64,000 bases of DNA, from the NCBI GenBank assembly GCA_003508835.1, contig PUFA01000716.1, positions 40,224 to 104,223 on the forward strand, given 5' to 3'. Source of the stretch: Eonycteris spelaea (lineage: Eukaryota; Chordata; Mammalia; Chiroptera; Pteropodidae). Below are positions 47,801-60,030 of this stretch, in pieces. The position numbers and the translations under genes are program-made. The first letter of the stretch is position 1; each line of letters begins with the position of its first letter. Under the pieces are notes generated by a model. That model was not told the DNA's origin and did not search any database. It was given only the letters and a program-made list of their open reading frames with translations.

Positions 47801-49533
47801 TACTGCATAAGATATACATATATACATAGATACACACACATATGCAATTCAAAAAGGTATGCAACAGTTAAATTGCTTTGTTTTAGAATTGAAAAAAAAA
47901 TGCAATGATTCTGATCCTCTGTTTCTTTATTCCTGATGGTGATGTGAAATGAGTAATCTAGTTCAGTTGAATGTTATTAGAAATAAGGAAATTTTTGGAA
48001 AGATTTGGTGAGTCTAAGAATAATTTCACAGATGGAGTGTATATAAGTATACATATATGTACATTTTTGTCTGGCATTCTCAAAAATAATCACACCTGCA
48101 TATGCACAAGAAAGACATTAATAATTTTACCTTTAAGGTCAAAAAGAAACATAAGAAATTTGGAGAGAATAGAGTGCTTGATTAAGTTAACATGAAACTG
48201 AAAGATGTATACATTTAGACACACATATTTAAAGTAGAATGGTGGACCTTACTTTTCAGAATGAATCATATTTCCTAATTTAATGAATAAAGGCTTTAAA
48301 TTCAGATGACATTTACTTTATGCATTGTAGGATCTTTGGACTACCTAAAGAGTAAATGGACTTTTGATTTTTTCCTTCTACTTCAGGTAAGATTTTAACA
48401 CAAAAGACCTTATCCATGGGAAGCTCATAGAATAAGTGGGAGGGATTGGGAAAGGAAACATACTGGAGTGAAAGATGTTTCTAGATCTCTCCCTTGAAAC
48501 AACAAAGATGAATATGTAAAACTCAAGAAAAAAACACCTAATATTTAGTGTTATGACAAAATTAAGAAAAGTGGAGATATTTTGTTTATAGGAATCATAT
48601 TGTAGGCAGGACAGAAAATTTGGAGGACAAACAGAAGGTAATTTAGTTTAAAGTAAATACACTAACCATTCTTCACCTCAGTGAAAACAGGCCCTCACAC
48701 ATGGAATCATCTTCTTACTTCAGGAGTAGATTGCAGCATGAAAAAGAAACATAGTAATCAATGCAATACTAGGAGAATACTTCCTAGTATTTAAGGTGAA
48801 TTCTTTCTAAAGAGTATATGAGGTATATCTCTTTATCAAATTTCCCATTTTCCTCACAATTCTACCTGGAGATACATATTTGATAATCAATCTTTTTCAG
48901 GGACTGTGGTAGGCATTGTAGATGCTGAACTCAATAAGTAAAAATGTAAAGTCCAGTTTAAAAAACCAGCATTTTATTAAAATTCACATTATGAGTAAGA
49001 GGACTTAAAGAGGGAAATAAAATACATGAGAGACCAAAGTGAAATTGTATTTCAGATTTTTTTGTTTTTTGTTTTGTTTTGTTTTTGAAACATCATGTTG
49101 ACAAACTTAGTCAAAAGCATAATTTCTTATATGTGAGTAATACAACACATGAATATTACTTTGGTAACACAAAATAATTCTTGAGATGATATGACCATTT
49201 GAAAAATAATTTTTCTTAAGAAACCCATATCAATTCACAAAAATTGGGATTTTCCAAATATTTTTGGTTCAAATTTGGGTAAAACTTTTTAAGGCTGAGA
49301 AAATACACAAGGGAGGAAAATGTCCATATACTAGAGGAGAAAGCATGATAAACTGAATTACTTACATTGTACACAGAAGGAGAATTAAGTAAATAGGTAT
49401 TCCAGCAAATAGATAGAAGAGGAACATTCGATTTCCACATTTTCTGGCTTCAAAGCTTTTAGCCCGCCAATCATGGGGAGTTCTTCAGCCCTAAAATCAT
49501 TGTTGGTTATAAGCTGCCATCCCCAGAATCTTT
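44806..49533. other. Convergent intergenic block OR4-OR5, no gene seen
   Basis: From 44965 this is a copy of 14330-19023. It holds the LTR-like repeat (44965-46195), old L1 pieces (46190-46400 and 46980-47225) split by the same unknown insertion (about 46400-46980), and the receptor 3' flank (47226-49533) with a TTTTG run near 49060-49087. The GA run is at 45593-45612. Open frames at 45362-45691, 45932-46162 and 49216-49440 match frames in the other copies but carry different breaks and are not judged genes. Confidence 0.6.
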
Positions 49534-50418
49534 TCAAAGCCCCTTTATGTCTTTGTTCCTGAGACTGTAGATAAAGGGATTCAGCATGGTGTGACCACCG
49601 TGTACATCACTGAGGCTACTGCACTTGAGTGTGTGCTGGGGAGAGGCAGAATGAGGTAAACACCTAGTATCGTACAATAAAATAAAGAGACAACAGAGAT
49701 GTGAGACACACAGGTAGAAAATGCTTTATATTTCCCCTGAGCTGACATTCCACGAATGCAAGAAACGATCTTAGAGTAAGAGTAAAGGATCCCAGTAAGG
49801 GGAATACCAGCCAACAGTCCAGTTGAAAATATATCATTATGTTATTAAGAAAGGTGTCAGAACAGCAATTTGGATCATCTGATTGAGTTCACAGAAAAGT
49901 GGGGATTGTCAAGACTGTACAGAAAGACAGTCGCAATACATTAAGCTTTGTAACAAGAAAACAGGGCACTCATGATCCAGGACACCAGAAGCAGCAATCT
50001 GCAGAGCCGGGGGTTCATGATAACTGTGTAGTGCAGGGGGTGACAGATGGCCACAAAGCGGTCATAGGCCATCACAGTCAGAAGGAAGTTGTCCAACACT
50101 CCAAAGAGTAGGAAAAAGTAGACCTGTGTGATGCAGCCTTTATAGGTTATGACTTGGCTCTGTGTCTGGATGTTCACCAGCATCTTTGGGATGGTGGTAG
50201 AGGTGAAACAGATGTCCACAAAGGACAGGTTGGAGAGGAAGAAGTACATGGGTGTGTGGAGTTGGGAGTGTGAGGTAATGGCCAGATGATGAGCAGGTTT
50301 CCAACCATGGCGATCAGGTACATGGAGATGAAAAGCCCAAATATGAGAGATTGAATTCTGGTTTCTCTGAAAATCCCACTAGAAGGAATTCTGTAATCTG
50401 TGAATAATTTTGTACCAT
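49534..50418 (-). pseudogene. Olfactory receptor, OR7-type (OR5), frameshifted
   Basis: The ATG is at 50418, 16 bases inside the coding exon. A long piece at 49941-50249 is intact from [16 protein letters not shown] (TM2) through the loop Cys and [15 protein letters not shown] to [13 protein letters not shown]. The rest is scattered over other frames: the N-terminus with a sequon (Asn-Tyr-Ser), [17 protein letters not shown] and the TM7 region. Breaks are all small deletions relative to OR3, at about 50355, 50285, 49956-49961, 49870, 49743, 49640 and 49588. The tail ends KGL then TGA. There are no nonsense substitutions. It is 14 bases shorter than OR3 overall. It is closest to OR3, sharing VSHISVV and YCTILGVYL where OR2 has VSHLSVV and YCTGLGVYL. 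Confidence 0.9.
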
Positions 50419-50434
50419 GTGTTGGTTGTTATGA

Positions 50435-53400
50435 CTGGGAAATAAAATTTACACAATTAATTAACAATCATGGTCATTGCTAGCATCTTGATGCGCCACA
50501 ATTTGTATTGCAGTAAAATATATATGGTACATATGTGAGTTTATAGACATCTGATACCTTTTAAATAATCTTACCTCTAAATAGGAATTGCTGTCCCACT
50601 ATCAGTGGGCCAAATAAATATTTTTTTTTATACAGCTTTAATGAGAAATTCGTTCTCATATAATTTCTGTGATTCCTGTACCTATTTCATGTTTATTTGA
50701 GCACCCTTGTTTTCATAGGGCACTTACTAAATGAGGCTGGCCTGTCTCACTTTTCTTGTGGTACTTTTCTTGTTATTTTTGACTTTGAGTTTTGACCTCT
50801 TTCATGACATATTTGATGGATACACTGGTCCTAGTTCTATTCTGTTTTCAACATGCAAAGTCCTCCTTAGACATATTATATAAATCCTGCTTATGCTACA
50901 ACTATTGGTCCCCTTTTTCATAAATTTATCTGAGGAAATGAGGTCATACCATCGCTCATTGAGAATATGTGTTTAGTCTGACCTTTCTCTCAACAAGGAA
51001 AACAGGGTGCTGAAAAAGAAGCCCTACAGTCCAAAGACAGAGAAAGAATATAGGGTAGTAAAAATCACACACGATGTTAGATGCTTCATGTGCTCTGAAA
51101 AGAAAGAGAGTAGGTATAAAAGAACAGAGATGTGCATGTTATTTTTAATGTAGTTGAGAAAGACTTGAAAACAGCATGCTCTTTGAACTGAGACCTCAAG
51201 GAAGATACAGGAGTGACAGGAATATTGTGGGGAAGTGTGTAGGCTGTGTGGGAAAGAGGCAGTGCAGGTCTTGAGGCTGGTACTTGTCTCAAGTAATCAA
51301 GGCTGAAAAGGAATCGGGATGGTGAGGGGAATGAAAAAGAGTGAGATGATAGTGATGGTGTGAGAGAACGTCGAGGAATGAGATGACCTGTTTGCTATAG
51401 GTGAAACTTCAAGACCCAGGAATGACTCAATTCCTTAAACTTTATTATCTTTGCAAGGGATCCTGTGAGGAGAAGCGATGCTTTCTTATTTCCATTTGTT
51501 TTGACATTCTGTTCTATAAGGAACACATTTTAGAGTATATGAGCTAGGTACCTCTGCCCAAGAAATGGAGAAATGCTCATGGTCCACAAACCACACACAC
51601 TCACACCCATAGACACACACACTATATCCTCTGGAGTCATGTTAATACCAGATTCTACTCACCTCCAGACACAAATACTGAGGAAAGAAAGAATACAAGG
51701 CAAGATAATATAAGATTACTTGTCCCATTAGTTATAGAAATCATTTGAATGTCCATTAATAGGCCCCCAAATTGACATTTAAATATGGGCTCTTTTCATA
51801 TAACTATTTTCTGCCTGTACATTTAAAAGCAGTTAAAAGAGAGATAAAATGATGTAAGAGAGAGAAACCGATTACAGTGACAGAGGTAGATCTAATAATT
51901 TCCGGTGGTCTCTGAGAGATTGTGATAAAGTAAAAAGTGTTCCCGGTGATGGTGACATGCCAACCACAGTTGTTTTGCCTTATGCTCAGAATAATCAATA
52001 AAGTAGCAAATAACAATTTACTCAAAACAAAAAGAGCATATCTTCATGGCATCAAGACCCCTTACAGATCAAACACCTTACTAGAAGATTTGCAAAGAAA
52101 ACCTACGATTTACAAAAGTAAATATACAACGTATAGAAAAAAACAGGGATTTTTAAAGCTGAAATGAGACTTCAGTTAATAAACATTAAACACAAACCTT
52201 GGGAGTCAGAAAACCCAGTGTTGATTCTGAGATCTATCACCTCTTAGTTTTTTGAATGAGGAGAGACAGCTGGACATTCTTAGTGCTAATAACCCCACCA
52301 CAAATAGTGCAGACAGCAAATGAATTCAGAATGATGACAGGTTTGAACAATATATGTAATATGCTTAGCAAAGTTAATCATTTATTTCTGTTGATAAATA
52401 AATGATTACCACTGTGAAGTTAGGCTGATTATTTTTTTTTCTGCATCTAATCTCCATTGCTTCTCCGCCTCTAGGTCCCCAATTGCACAGCCATATTATT
52501 TTTCCATCCCTCCCATGTTTTCCAGGTTGGAAACCCTCTAAATAGAATCACATTGACTCATGGAGATCTCTGTATATTGAAAACTGTTCATAAGACTCCC
52601 ATTCAACTCCATCCCAGTGACTCCTCAATGCAGACAGAAGACAAATTTTGTAGCTTCAATCACAAGGCTCAAGTCTTGTAACCTTTTCACCTGCTTCACC
52701 TACATAGAGCCCTGCTTGTGCTCACATTAATCTTCCAAATGTTGAACCTGACTCCCGTTTCACCTGGCACCACAGCTACAAGGCTCAGAGCCTTTACACA
52801 CATGCTCTCTCTCTGCTGGTGTTACCCAAGAGACACTTGGAACTTTTCACCCCTCTCCTCTCTACCTGTGTCCTCTTTCAGGCTGCCTGCATCCTCTCCT
52901 TCATGAGCCTGTTCTTTTTCTGAACATTATTACAGGAAAAGGATACTTTCTCATCAAGTTAATTACATATTCGATGCTCATGGTGGAGTTTCCTCTTAGT
53001 TATGTCTTTTCTTCCTTTGACAGAGTGAGTGCGTGAGGCATGCAGCATGTTATATACATCACCACCTTCACACCAGACTTAGCTGAGTTGGAAACAGTAG
53101 ATGAATAAATAAACATCCATAGTGCGGAGGGAACATTTCCCAGAAATTGTTGATGATGAGAGAAGGAAGAGAAGGAGGCAACTCTGACCTGGATGTGGGG
53201 ACATGCCAGAGGAATGTTTTCTGTATTCTATATAGGACCCAGTAGCGTGTCAGACTGGTTTGTAAGAATTAACTAGAATAGAATCAAGAAGTCATAAAAG
53301 AAAATATGAGAGTGTTTCAAACATAGAGTACATAAATTGTTTCATGGTTCTCTGTCAGTCTTGTGTGTGTGTTGTGTGTGTGTTGTGTGTGTGTGTGTTT

Positions 53401-54937
53401 CTGCGTTTTGTGTAGGCATGCTGGATCACAACATAAAACGAATGTCTTACTTTGGAACAAATTAAAAACTCTCTATCCACTGCATTAAATAAAGAATAGT
53501 TTTAAAGACCACTTCTTGCCAATAAAGGAAAAGCAAGAAGAATGTCGAGCCCACAGAGAGTCAGGTGCAGAGAGAAGAGCGCGGCATGGGTGCTCCAGTC
53601 CCCTCAGACTCAGGGAACTCTCACTAACTGGGCCTTTACCACCTCACTGGCATCATGGAGTCCACCTCAGCCCTGATCTAATTGTTATTCCTGCACTTAT
53701 TCCACATTATTTTGACCACCCCTGTTTTTATGGCCCCATAGTGTATGAGCCTGCCCCTTTTCTCACTTTTCTTTGTGGAATTCTTTCCTTTTTTGGGGGG
53801 GGCTTTGAGTTTTTATGTCTTTGTAACACATCTGATGGGTACATAGTTCTGGTTCTCTTCCTTATCTAACATGAAAAGGGCTCCCAGACATAGTCTATAA
53901 AATCCTGCTTATGCTACAACTATTGGTTCCTTTCTTCATACAATTATGCCTAAGGAAATGGTGTTATACCACACTCATTTCATTATACTGGGCCTTCTCT
54001 TGTGTAACATGAGATCCAAGGATTAGAACCTCACTTATTTTGCTTACCTATGTGGTTTTAAAATATGTGCACTTATACAGAACATATTGTTGAGGATTGG
54101 GAAAAAACGACCAAGTTAAAATAGTAGATTTTAGTAACTGTATTGTCAAGTTGATTTCTATGTAAGACTAATTCTAAAAGAAAAGATATAAAATACAAAT
54201 AATTTATTCACATTTTTATGGATCTCTAATTGCTGATAATTGGCAAAGTCTTGGAAAGAAAAATATAAAAATATCCTTTTGAGAAGCTATGGAGGAAGAA
54301 CTATCTACTGTTATAATTTTTACCTTATAAACATAAATAGATTCAGATGTGCTCAGGAAAGGATAGATGTGATCCTAATGAATGCAAAAGAATGCGCATC
54401 AAAAGATGGGTGAAGACATATAAGGTTTTTAAAAATTTATTTATTTAAATTAGTTTCAAGTATATGTAGATTGATAGCCATATATATAGTTCATAAAATG
54501 ATCCCTCTCAATGGCTCCCCTCCTTCCTGGCCCTCCATCTAGCCATCATATTAATGCTAATGTCATCCCCTTTGCCATGCTACCTATCGCTGTGACCAAC
54601 TATCAACTACTAATTTGTACTTCTTTAACCTTATGTGTAAAAATAATGAGGGGGATATAATATGATAAATTGTTAAATTCAACAGAAAATTATAATTTTC
54701 ATCTTCTCCCCCAGATACATATCTATATATAAAAAGGAATTCATGCCAAAGAGCAAAATTGGTAGAAAAAACTCCAATTTACATATTAGTAAATTAATTA
54801 ATCTACCTCGCCAAAAACCTGGCCATCTCTGGGCTCTAGGTCAGGCTGGGTAGGCTCTCAGAAGATGTCAGATTGAAATTTTAGGTTCCATCCACTCTGA
54901 CCCTTTTTTGAAGTACCTGCTGGGCTCTCAGACTCAC
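50435..54937 (-). other. Putative OR5 5'-UTR intron
   Basis: The donor GT is at 54937-54936 and the acceptor AG at 50436-50435. The 4.5 kb includes the hairpin at 52376-52407, an interrupted TG repeat at 53362-53398, a G run near 53795-53802 and the L1 3' fragment at 54420-54640. It keeps the 0.84-kb part that the OR3 intron has lost. No gene is visible. Confidence 0.6.
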
Positions 54938-55390
54938 CTGAATGGGGTCTCTGAAAGAGAGGACTTCTTGTGGAAGTCTGAATGCCTCCTTGGATGGTTG
55001 ATGATGGAGACTGAAGCTGTGTTCCAGACAAGGCAGCAAGACAAGTAAAGCATTGGTCCCACTCAGACTTAGGAATCGAAAATAACAGGTCTTGCCAAGC
55101 TTGCACATACAGAAAAGAGATAGTTTCTGCTTCATTTATCTGCTCATTAGGCACTGTTTCCAATGTTACTCCCACTTCTGAGCACCGATTTCCCTGTGGG
55201 ACACTGGTCTGGATGGACTGGGAATTTCTACTGTTAATTCTGTGTTCTCAAAGGACCAGGTTAGAAGTCAAGTGAATCCTGTTTTTTTATTCCTTCTTCA
55301 TGATTCTCCTACCTGCGAGAAGTCTCACCTTATCTCGACCTCCCAGAACATTATCCCAACCCTGAGATAAAGTTCTCTCAGAAGTCTAGA
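54938..55390 (-). promoter_or_regulatory. OR5 upstream region and putative non-coding 5' exon
   Basis: The conserved block has exon end CAG|GTGAGT (GT at 54937-54936), 4.5 kb upstream of OR5 on the same strand. Apart from small indels it is nearly identical to the OR2 and OR3 copies. Confidence 0.6.
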
Positions 55391-58300
55391 CTGAGGATAC
55401 TGTCTGCACTAGATCCCTGGGTCTTCAAAGCATTGGCACCTGGTGGGACACAACTCCTGATAGGTACAGAAAATTGCCATTTCCCTCTTTGTCAAAACTC
55501 TGTGACTTTCATGTAAACTTTGGACACTATACCCTGTGGCTTCATGCCACTTTATCAAATTCATGAAGAATATTATACTTCTATCAGAGGTGAGTGTCCT
55601 TTAGTCCCACATTATAAAATATTTGATATTATAAGAATTGTATTTACATAATTTTATGCCATATAATCTGAGCTTTTACCTTCAGGCTTTGTCAAATTTC
55701 AACTTTATAAATTCCATCCTATGGGGTAGTGCTATTATGAACTCTATCCCACATTGCAGAAATGAGACTTCAAAAAGTTGAGTGATCTGCCTGAAGTTAT
55801 AATCAGAGTAAAGGATAGGTGCTGATTGGAATCTGTCAGGACTCTTCAGATTTTGTTCTCTGGCAGTGGACCCAGCTAGAGATGATATTGCCCTGCCTAT
55901 TAGCAATGTCTGAAGGGAGGCTGCTAAAAGTCTACAACATCAAACACAGATAATTATGTCAAATAGAGAAGTGAGAAAAGCAATATGTACAAGCCCTTCT
56001 TCAACATTTAATGTGCATGTGACTCATGCAGGATTGTAGTTCAAGTGCAAATACTAATTCAGCAGGCATTGTTGGGCCCAGGGACTCTGCATTTCTCACA
56101 AGCTCCAGGAAGATGCTCATGCTGCAGGTCCTGGTCTGAGGACATTGTGAGTAGCAGCTGAGGTCCTGTAAACGTGTAAGGGGCAAATAGTTTATGACAT
56201 CTTCGCTCAAAATTTGTTTGCATTGCATTGTGATTAAATGGTGCAGTCATGCACCATCAATGAAAGAGGATAAATTCTGAGAAATGAGGTAGATTAGGTA
56301 GGTTAGGTCGCATAGAGTGCACTTAAACAATTTAGATGGTCAGCCTACTACACACCTAGGCTATGTGGTTAGTCTATTGCTCTGTAGGGGACTAAAAATT
56401 TTCTTTCTAACGTCTAGGTACTTTGCTGACACATCCTTGTTACAAAGGTCAGATTAATAGAAGGAAACCAATAAAGTTTAATAACATGTATTTCCTCTGT
56501 ATACATGTGAGACCTAGGAAAACTGAGTAACTCCCCAGAATGGCCTGAGGTATCATCTTAACTACAATCTTAAGGGAAGATAGAAGAAGGTGCTGGATGT
56601 AGTCAGTTATGTAAGTTTATCAAGAGAAGCCCAGTCAATGAGATAAGGTTGTTATGCAGCTGTAAGTCATTGTCTTCTTCATTGATGAGTTTCTAGAGAA
56701 AAGGTCTCCTCCCTCTTCTTGGTACAGCCAGAGAGACACCCTTAAATTGGAGATTTTCCTTACTATGCAAATGTTCTTTGCAAATGTTACTTGTAGGTGG
56801 AATTCAGAGCTTCTCTATGACTGCTGTTTTTTACAATTAACGAGACTAAGATAATCTTTATGGCAAATTGACACATTTTGGTGTGAGAAATTCTGTTCCC
56901 TTGCATTTTCCAGGTTACAGACCTAATAATGTGTTATTTTAGAGCAGCAGGAAATTGTATCACGATGACTATTTGTGTAATGCCTTAAGTTCCGATGTTA
57001 CCAAAGCTATGAAGTCTTAGGAATAGGAATTTTTCAACAACATTATAAATCTTATGGGATCAACCTTATATGTGTTGTCCCTTGTTGACCAAAATGTCCT
57101 TATCAGCACCTGATTATATCAGCACTCATTCTAGAGGCTGTGATAATTCTGTTTGTTTCTTTTATAAAGACTCTTCAGTATCACCAAATAATGTACTTCA
57201 GAAAAAGACTTAGTAGTAGGCAGAATAAGGGCCTCCAAAACATGCCTACAACCTACTCCCTAGAAACTTTGTGTAAACTATTTATTAAAGAAATGAAGGT
57301 TAAGGAAGCGCTTGGAATCAGTTTTCTTATCAGCTGACTTTAAGAAAAGAACATTGTCCTTGATTATGCAGGTGGAACTAATGTCATCACCTTGGTCCGA
57401 GAAAATGGAACAGGAAGGAACAATAGCTAGCATGAGAGGGAAATTGGAAGATGCTACCTGGTGACTTTGGAGATGCAGAAAGGGCCAGGAGGCAAGGAAT
57501 GCTTGTGGTCACAGATGCTGGAATAGGAGAGGCAACGGATTCTCTCCTGGAGCCTCCAGGTAGACCAGCCCTGCAGACAGCTTGATTTTAGTCTAGTGAG
57601 ACCCCTGTCAGGGTTCTGACCTTCAAAACAATAAGAACATGAGTTTGTTTCTTTCATATCCCACTGTTTTTATTTATTACAACAGGAATAATATTCATTT
57701 AACCAATCAATCTTTTTTGGTGGATAATTTTAGCTTTTCAATTTATTCTATTAGCTTCCCTTGGAAAAGGTCTTTTGTGTTGAAATCCCAACTCGAGAAG
57801 AAGGAAAATTTCAAAAATCAATTTACTCCATTAGGTGGTCTAATGAATCCTACACTGCATAAAAGTAAATGTCGTTCTGAATTTGAGGCCTTCATACATT
57901 AATTTAGGAAATATAATTCATTGCTAAAGTAAGGTCCACCATTCTGCTTTAAATATTTGTGTGTAAATGTCTACATTCTTTCAGTTTTATGTTAACTTAA
58001 TCATGCAATCCTTTAACTTCTATTCTCTCCAATTTATTTCAAACTTCTTTTTGACCTTGAAGGTGACATTATTAATGAGTATGTGTTGTTCATATTTATG
58101 TGTGGTTACTTGAAAGACAGTCAGGTAAAAATTCACATATTTGTATACTTAAATACACTCCATATGTGAAATCATTCTTAGTCTCACCCAATATTTCTAA
58201 GCATTTATATATTTCTAACAAATTTACCTTATATGATTTCATCAGAAATAAGGAATTAGAGGATCAAAATCATCACATTTCTTTACAATTTTAAAACAAA

Positions 58301-58440
58301 GCAATTAAGCTGTTGTACATCTTTTTGAATTTCATATGTGTGTGTGTTTCTATGTGTCTATGTATATACTCATGCATTATGTATTCCTAATTTTTGTATG
58401 GTTCCTTTAGTTCAGCAATGATTTATTTTATTATTTATTT
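55391..58440. other. Second copy of the 31555-34585 block, no gene seen
   Basis: It contains a MER5-type remnant (about 56020-56165), an unclassified old repeat (about 56430-56950), the LTR-like repeat (57210-57700) and the inverted receptor-flank piece (57715-58430). It differs from the first copy mostly by 1-4 base indels. Confidence 0.65.
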
Positions 58441-59855
58441 ATTTATTTTTCTGTTTTATTATTCATTTATTTTTTAAATTAAGTTTATTAGGGTAACATT
58501 GGTTAACAATTATATAATTTTCAGGTATACATTATCATTTGACATCTGTATATACTATTGTGTGTTTACAACTCAAAGTCTAGTTTCCTTCAGCTAGTAT
58601 ATATATGATCCACTTTACCACTTTACCCTCCCCTACCCTCCTATATGCGACCCTCTTTACCCATACTACCTACCCCCTCCTCCTCATCTTTTACCTTTGA
58701 TAACCACTAATCTGTCCATGTCCATGAGCCTGTGTTTGTTTGTCCTGTTCAGTTGTTGCTTTTAGGGTTTATATCCCACATATAAGTGATATCATGTGAT
58801 TCTCAACTTTTTCTGGTCTACTTTGCTTAGCATGATTATCTCGAGGTCCATCCAAGTTGATGCAAAAGGCAGTATTTCATCTCTTCTTATGGCTAAGTAA
58901 TATTCCATTGTATATGTGTACCACAGCTTCTTTAGCTAATCATTTATTGTAGGGTATTTCAGTTCCTTCCATGTGCTGGCCATTGTGAATATGCTGGTAT
59001 GAACATAGATGTGCAAATATCTCCTCGGATATGGAATTTCAAGATTTGGAGTGAATACTCAGTAGAGGAATTGCTGGATCATATGGTAAATCAATTCTTA
59101 GTTTTTTGAGGAACCTCCATACTGTTTTCCATAGTGGCGGTACCGAATTGCAGTCCCACCAGCAGTGTATGAAGGTTCCTTTTTCTCCGCATCCTCTCCA
59201 ACATTTGTTACTACTTGTCCTGTTGATTATAACTATTGTAACAGGTGCGAGATGGTATCTCATTGTGGTTTTGATTTTCATTTCCCTAATAGCTAACGAT
59301 ATTGAGCATCTTTTCATGTATTAGTTTGCCATCTGTATTTCCTCTAGAGAGAAGTGTCTGTTCAGGTCCTCTGCCCATTTGTTGATTGGATCGTTTGTTT
59401 TTTTTGTTGTTATTGAGTCGTAGGAGCTCTTTGCATATTTTGGATATTAGGCCCTTCTTGGTGGCATTGCTTGCAAATGTATTTTCCATGTAGGATGTTG
59501 TCTCTTTACCTTGTGGACGATTTCTTTTGCTGAGCAGAAGCTTTTAATTTGATGTAGTCCCATTCATTTATTTTTGCTTTTACTTCCCTTGCCTTTGAGG
59601 TGAAATTTAGTTTCTATGTTTTCTTTATGCATTTTATTGATTCCGGTCTTATATTGAGGTCTTTAATCTATTTTGAGTTAATTTTGGTGTGTGGCGATAC
59701 ACAACAGTCAAGTTTCATTCTTTTGCAGGTGGCTTTCCAGTTTTCCCAGCACTATTTATTAAGAGGCTTTCCTTACTCTGTATGATTTTTTTTTTGAGAA
59801 TTTTTTGTTCATATACTTATGGGTTTCCTTCTGTAACTCTAGATTCTATTCATTA
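58441..59855 (-). repeat. L1 3' part, cut by fusion to a receptor fragment
   Basis: Minus-strand L1, copy of 34590-35990: 3' UTR first, then the ORF2 C-terminal region. A 92-codon open piece at 59039-59317 carries the L1 Cys-rich motif [18 protein letters not shown]. The L1 ends inside ORF2 at about 59855, and the next base belongs to an olfactory receptor. In the first copy the L1 continues for another 4 kb. Confidence 0.9.
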
Positions 59856-59859
59856 GTAT

Positions 59860-60030
59860 GTGTACAATAATAGGTGTGTTCCTCAGCTCTGACTCTTCCC
59901 ACGGCACACCACTCAAGTGCTGTGGCCTCAGCGATGTACACGGTGGTTACACCCATTCTGAACCCCTTTATCTACAGTCTCAGAACAAAGACATAAAGGG
60001 GGCTTGAAATGGTTCTGTGGGGTGGCAGCT
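59860..60030 (+). pseudogene. Olfactory receptor 3' fragment (OR6)
   Basis: Only the end of a receptor coding exon remains, from the TM6-TM7 loop onward. It reads as VFLSS-like sequence, then [23 protein letters not shown] in pieces, and a frame-broken RNKDIKG with stop. It continues into the same 3' flank as OR1 (7818 onward matches 60025 onward). The N-terminal four fifths and the upstream exon are absent; an L1 takes their place. It cannot be functional. Confidence 0.88.
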
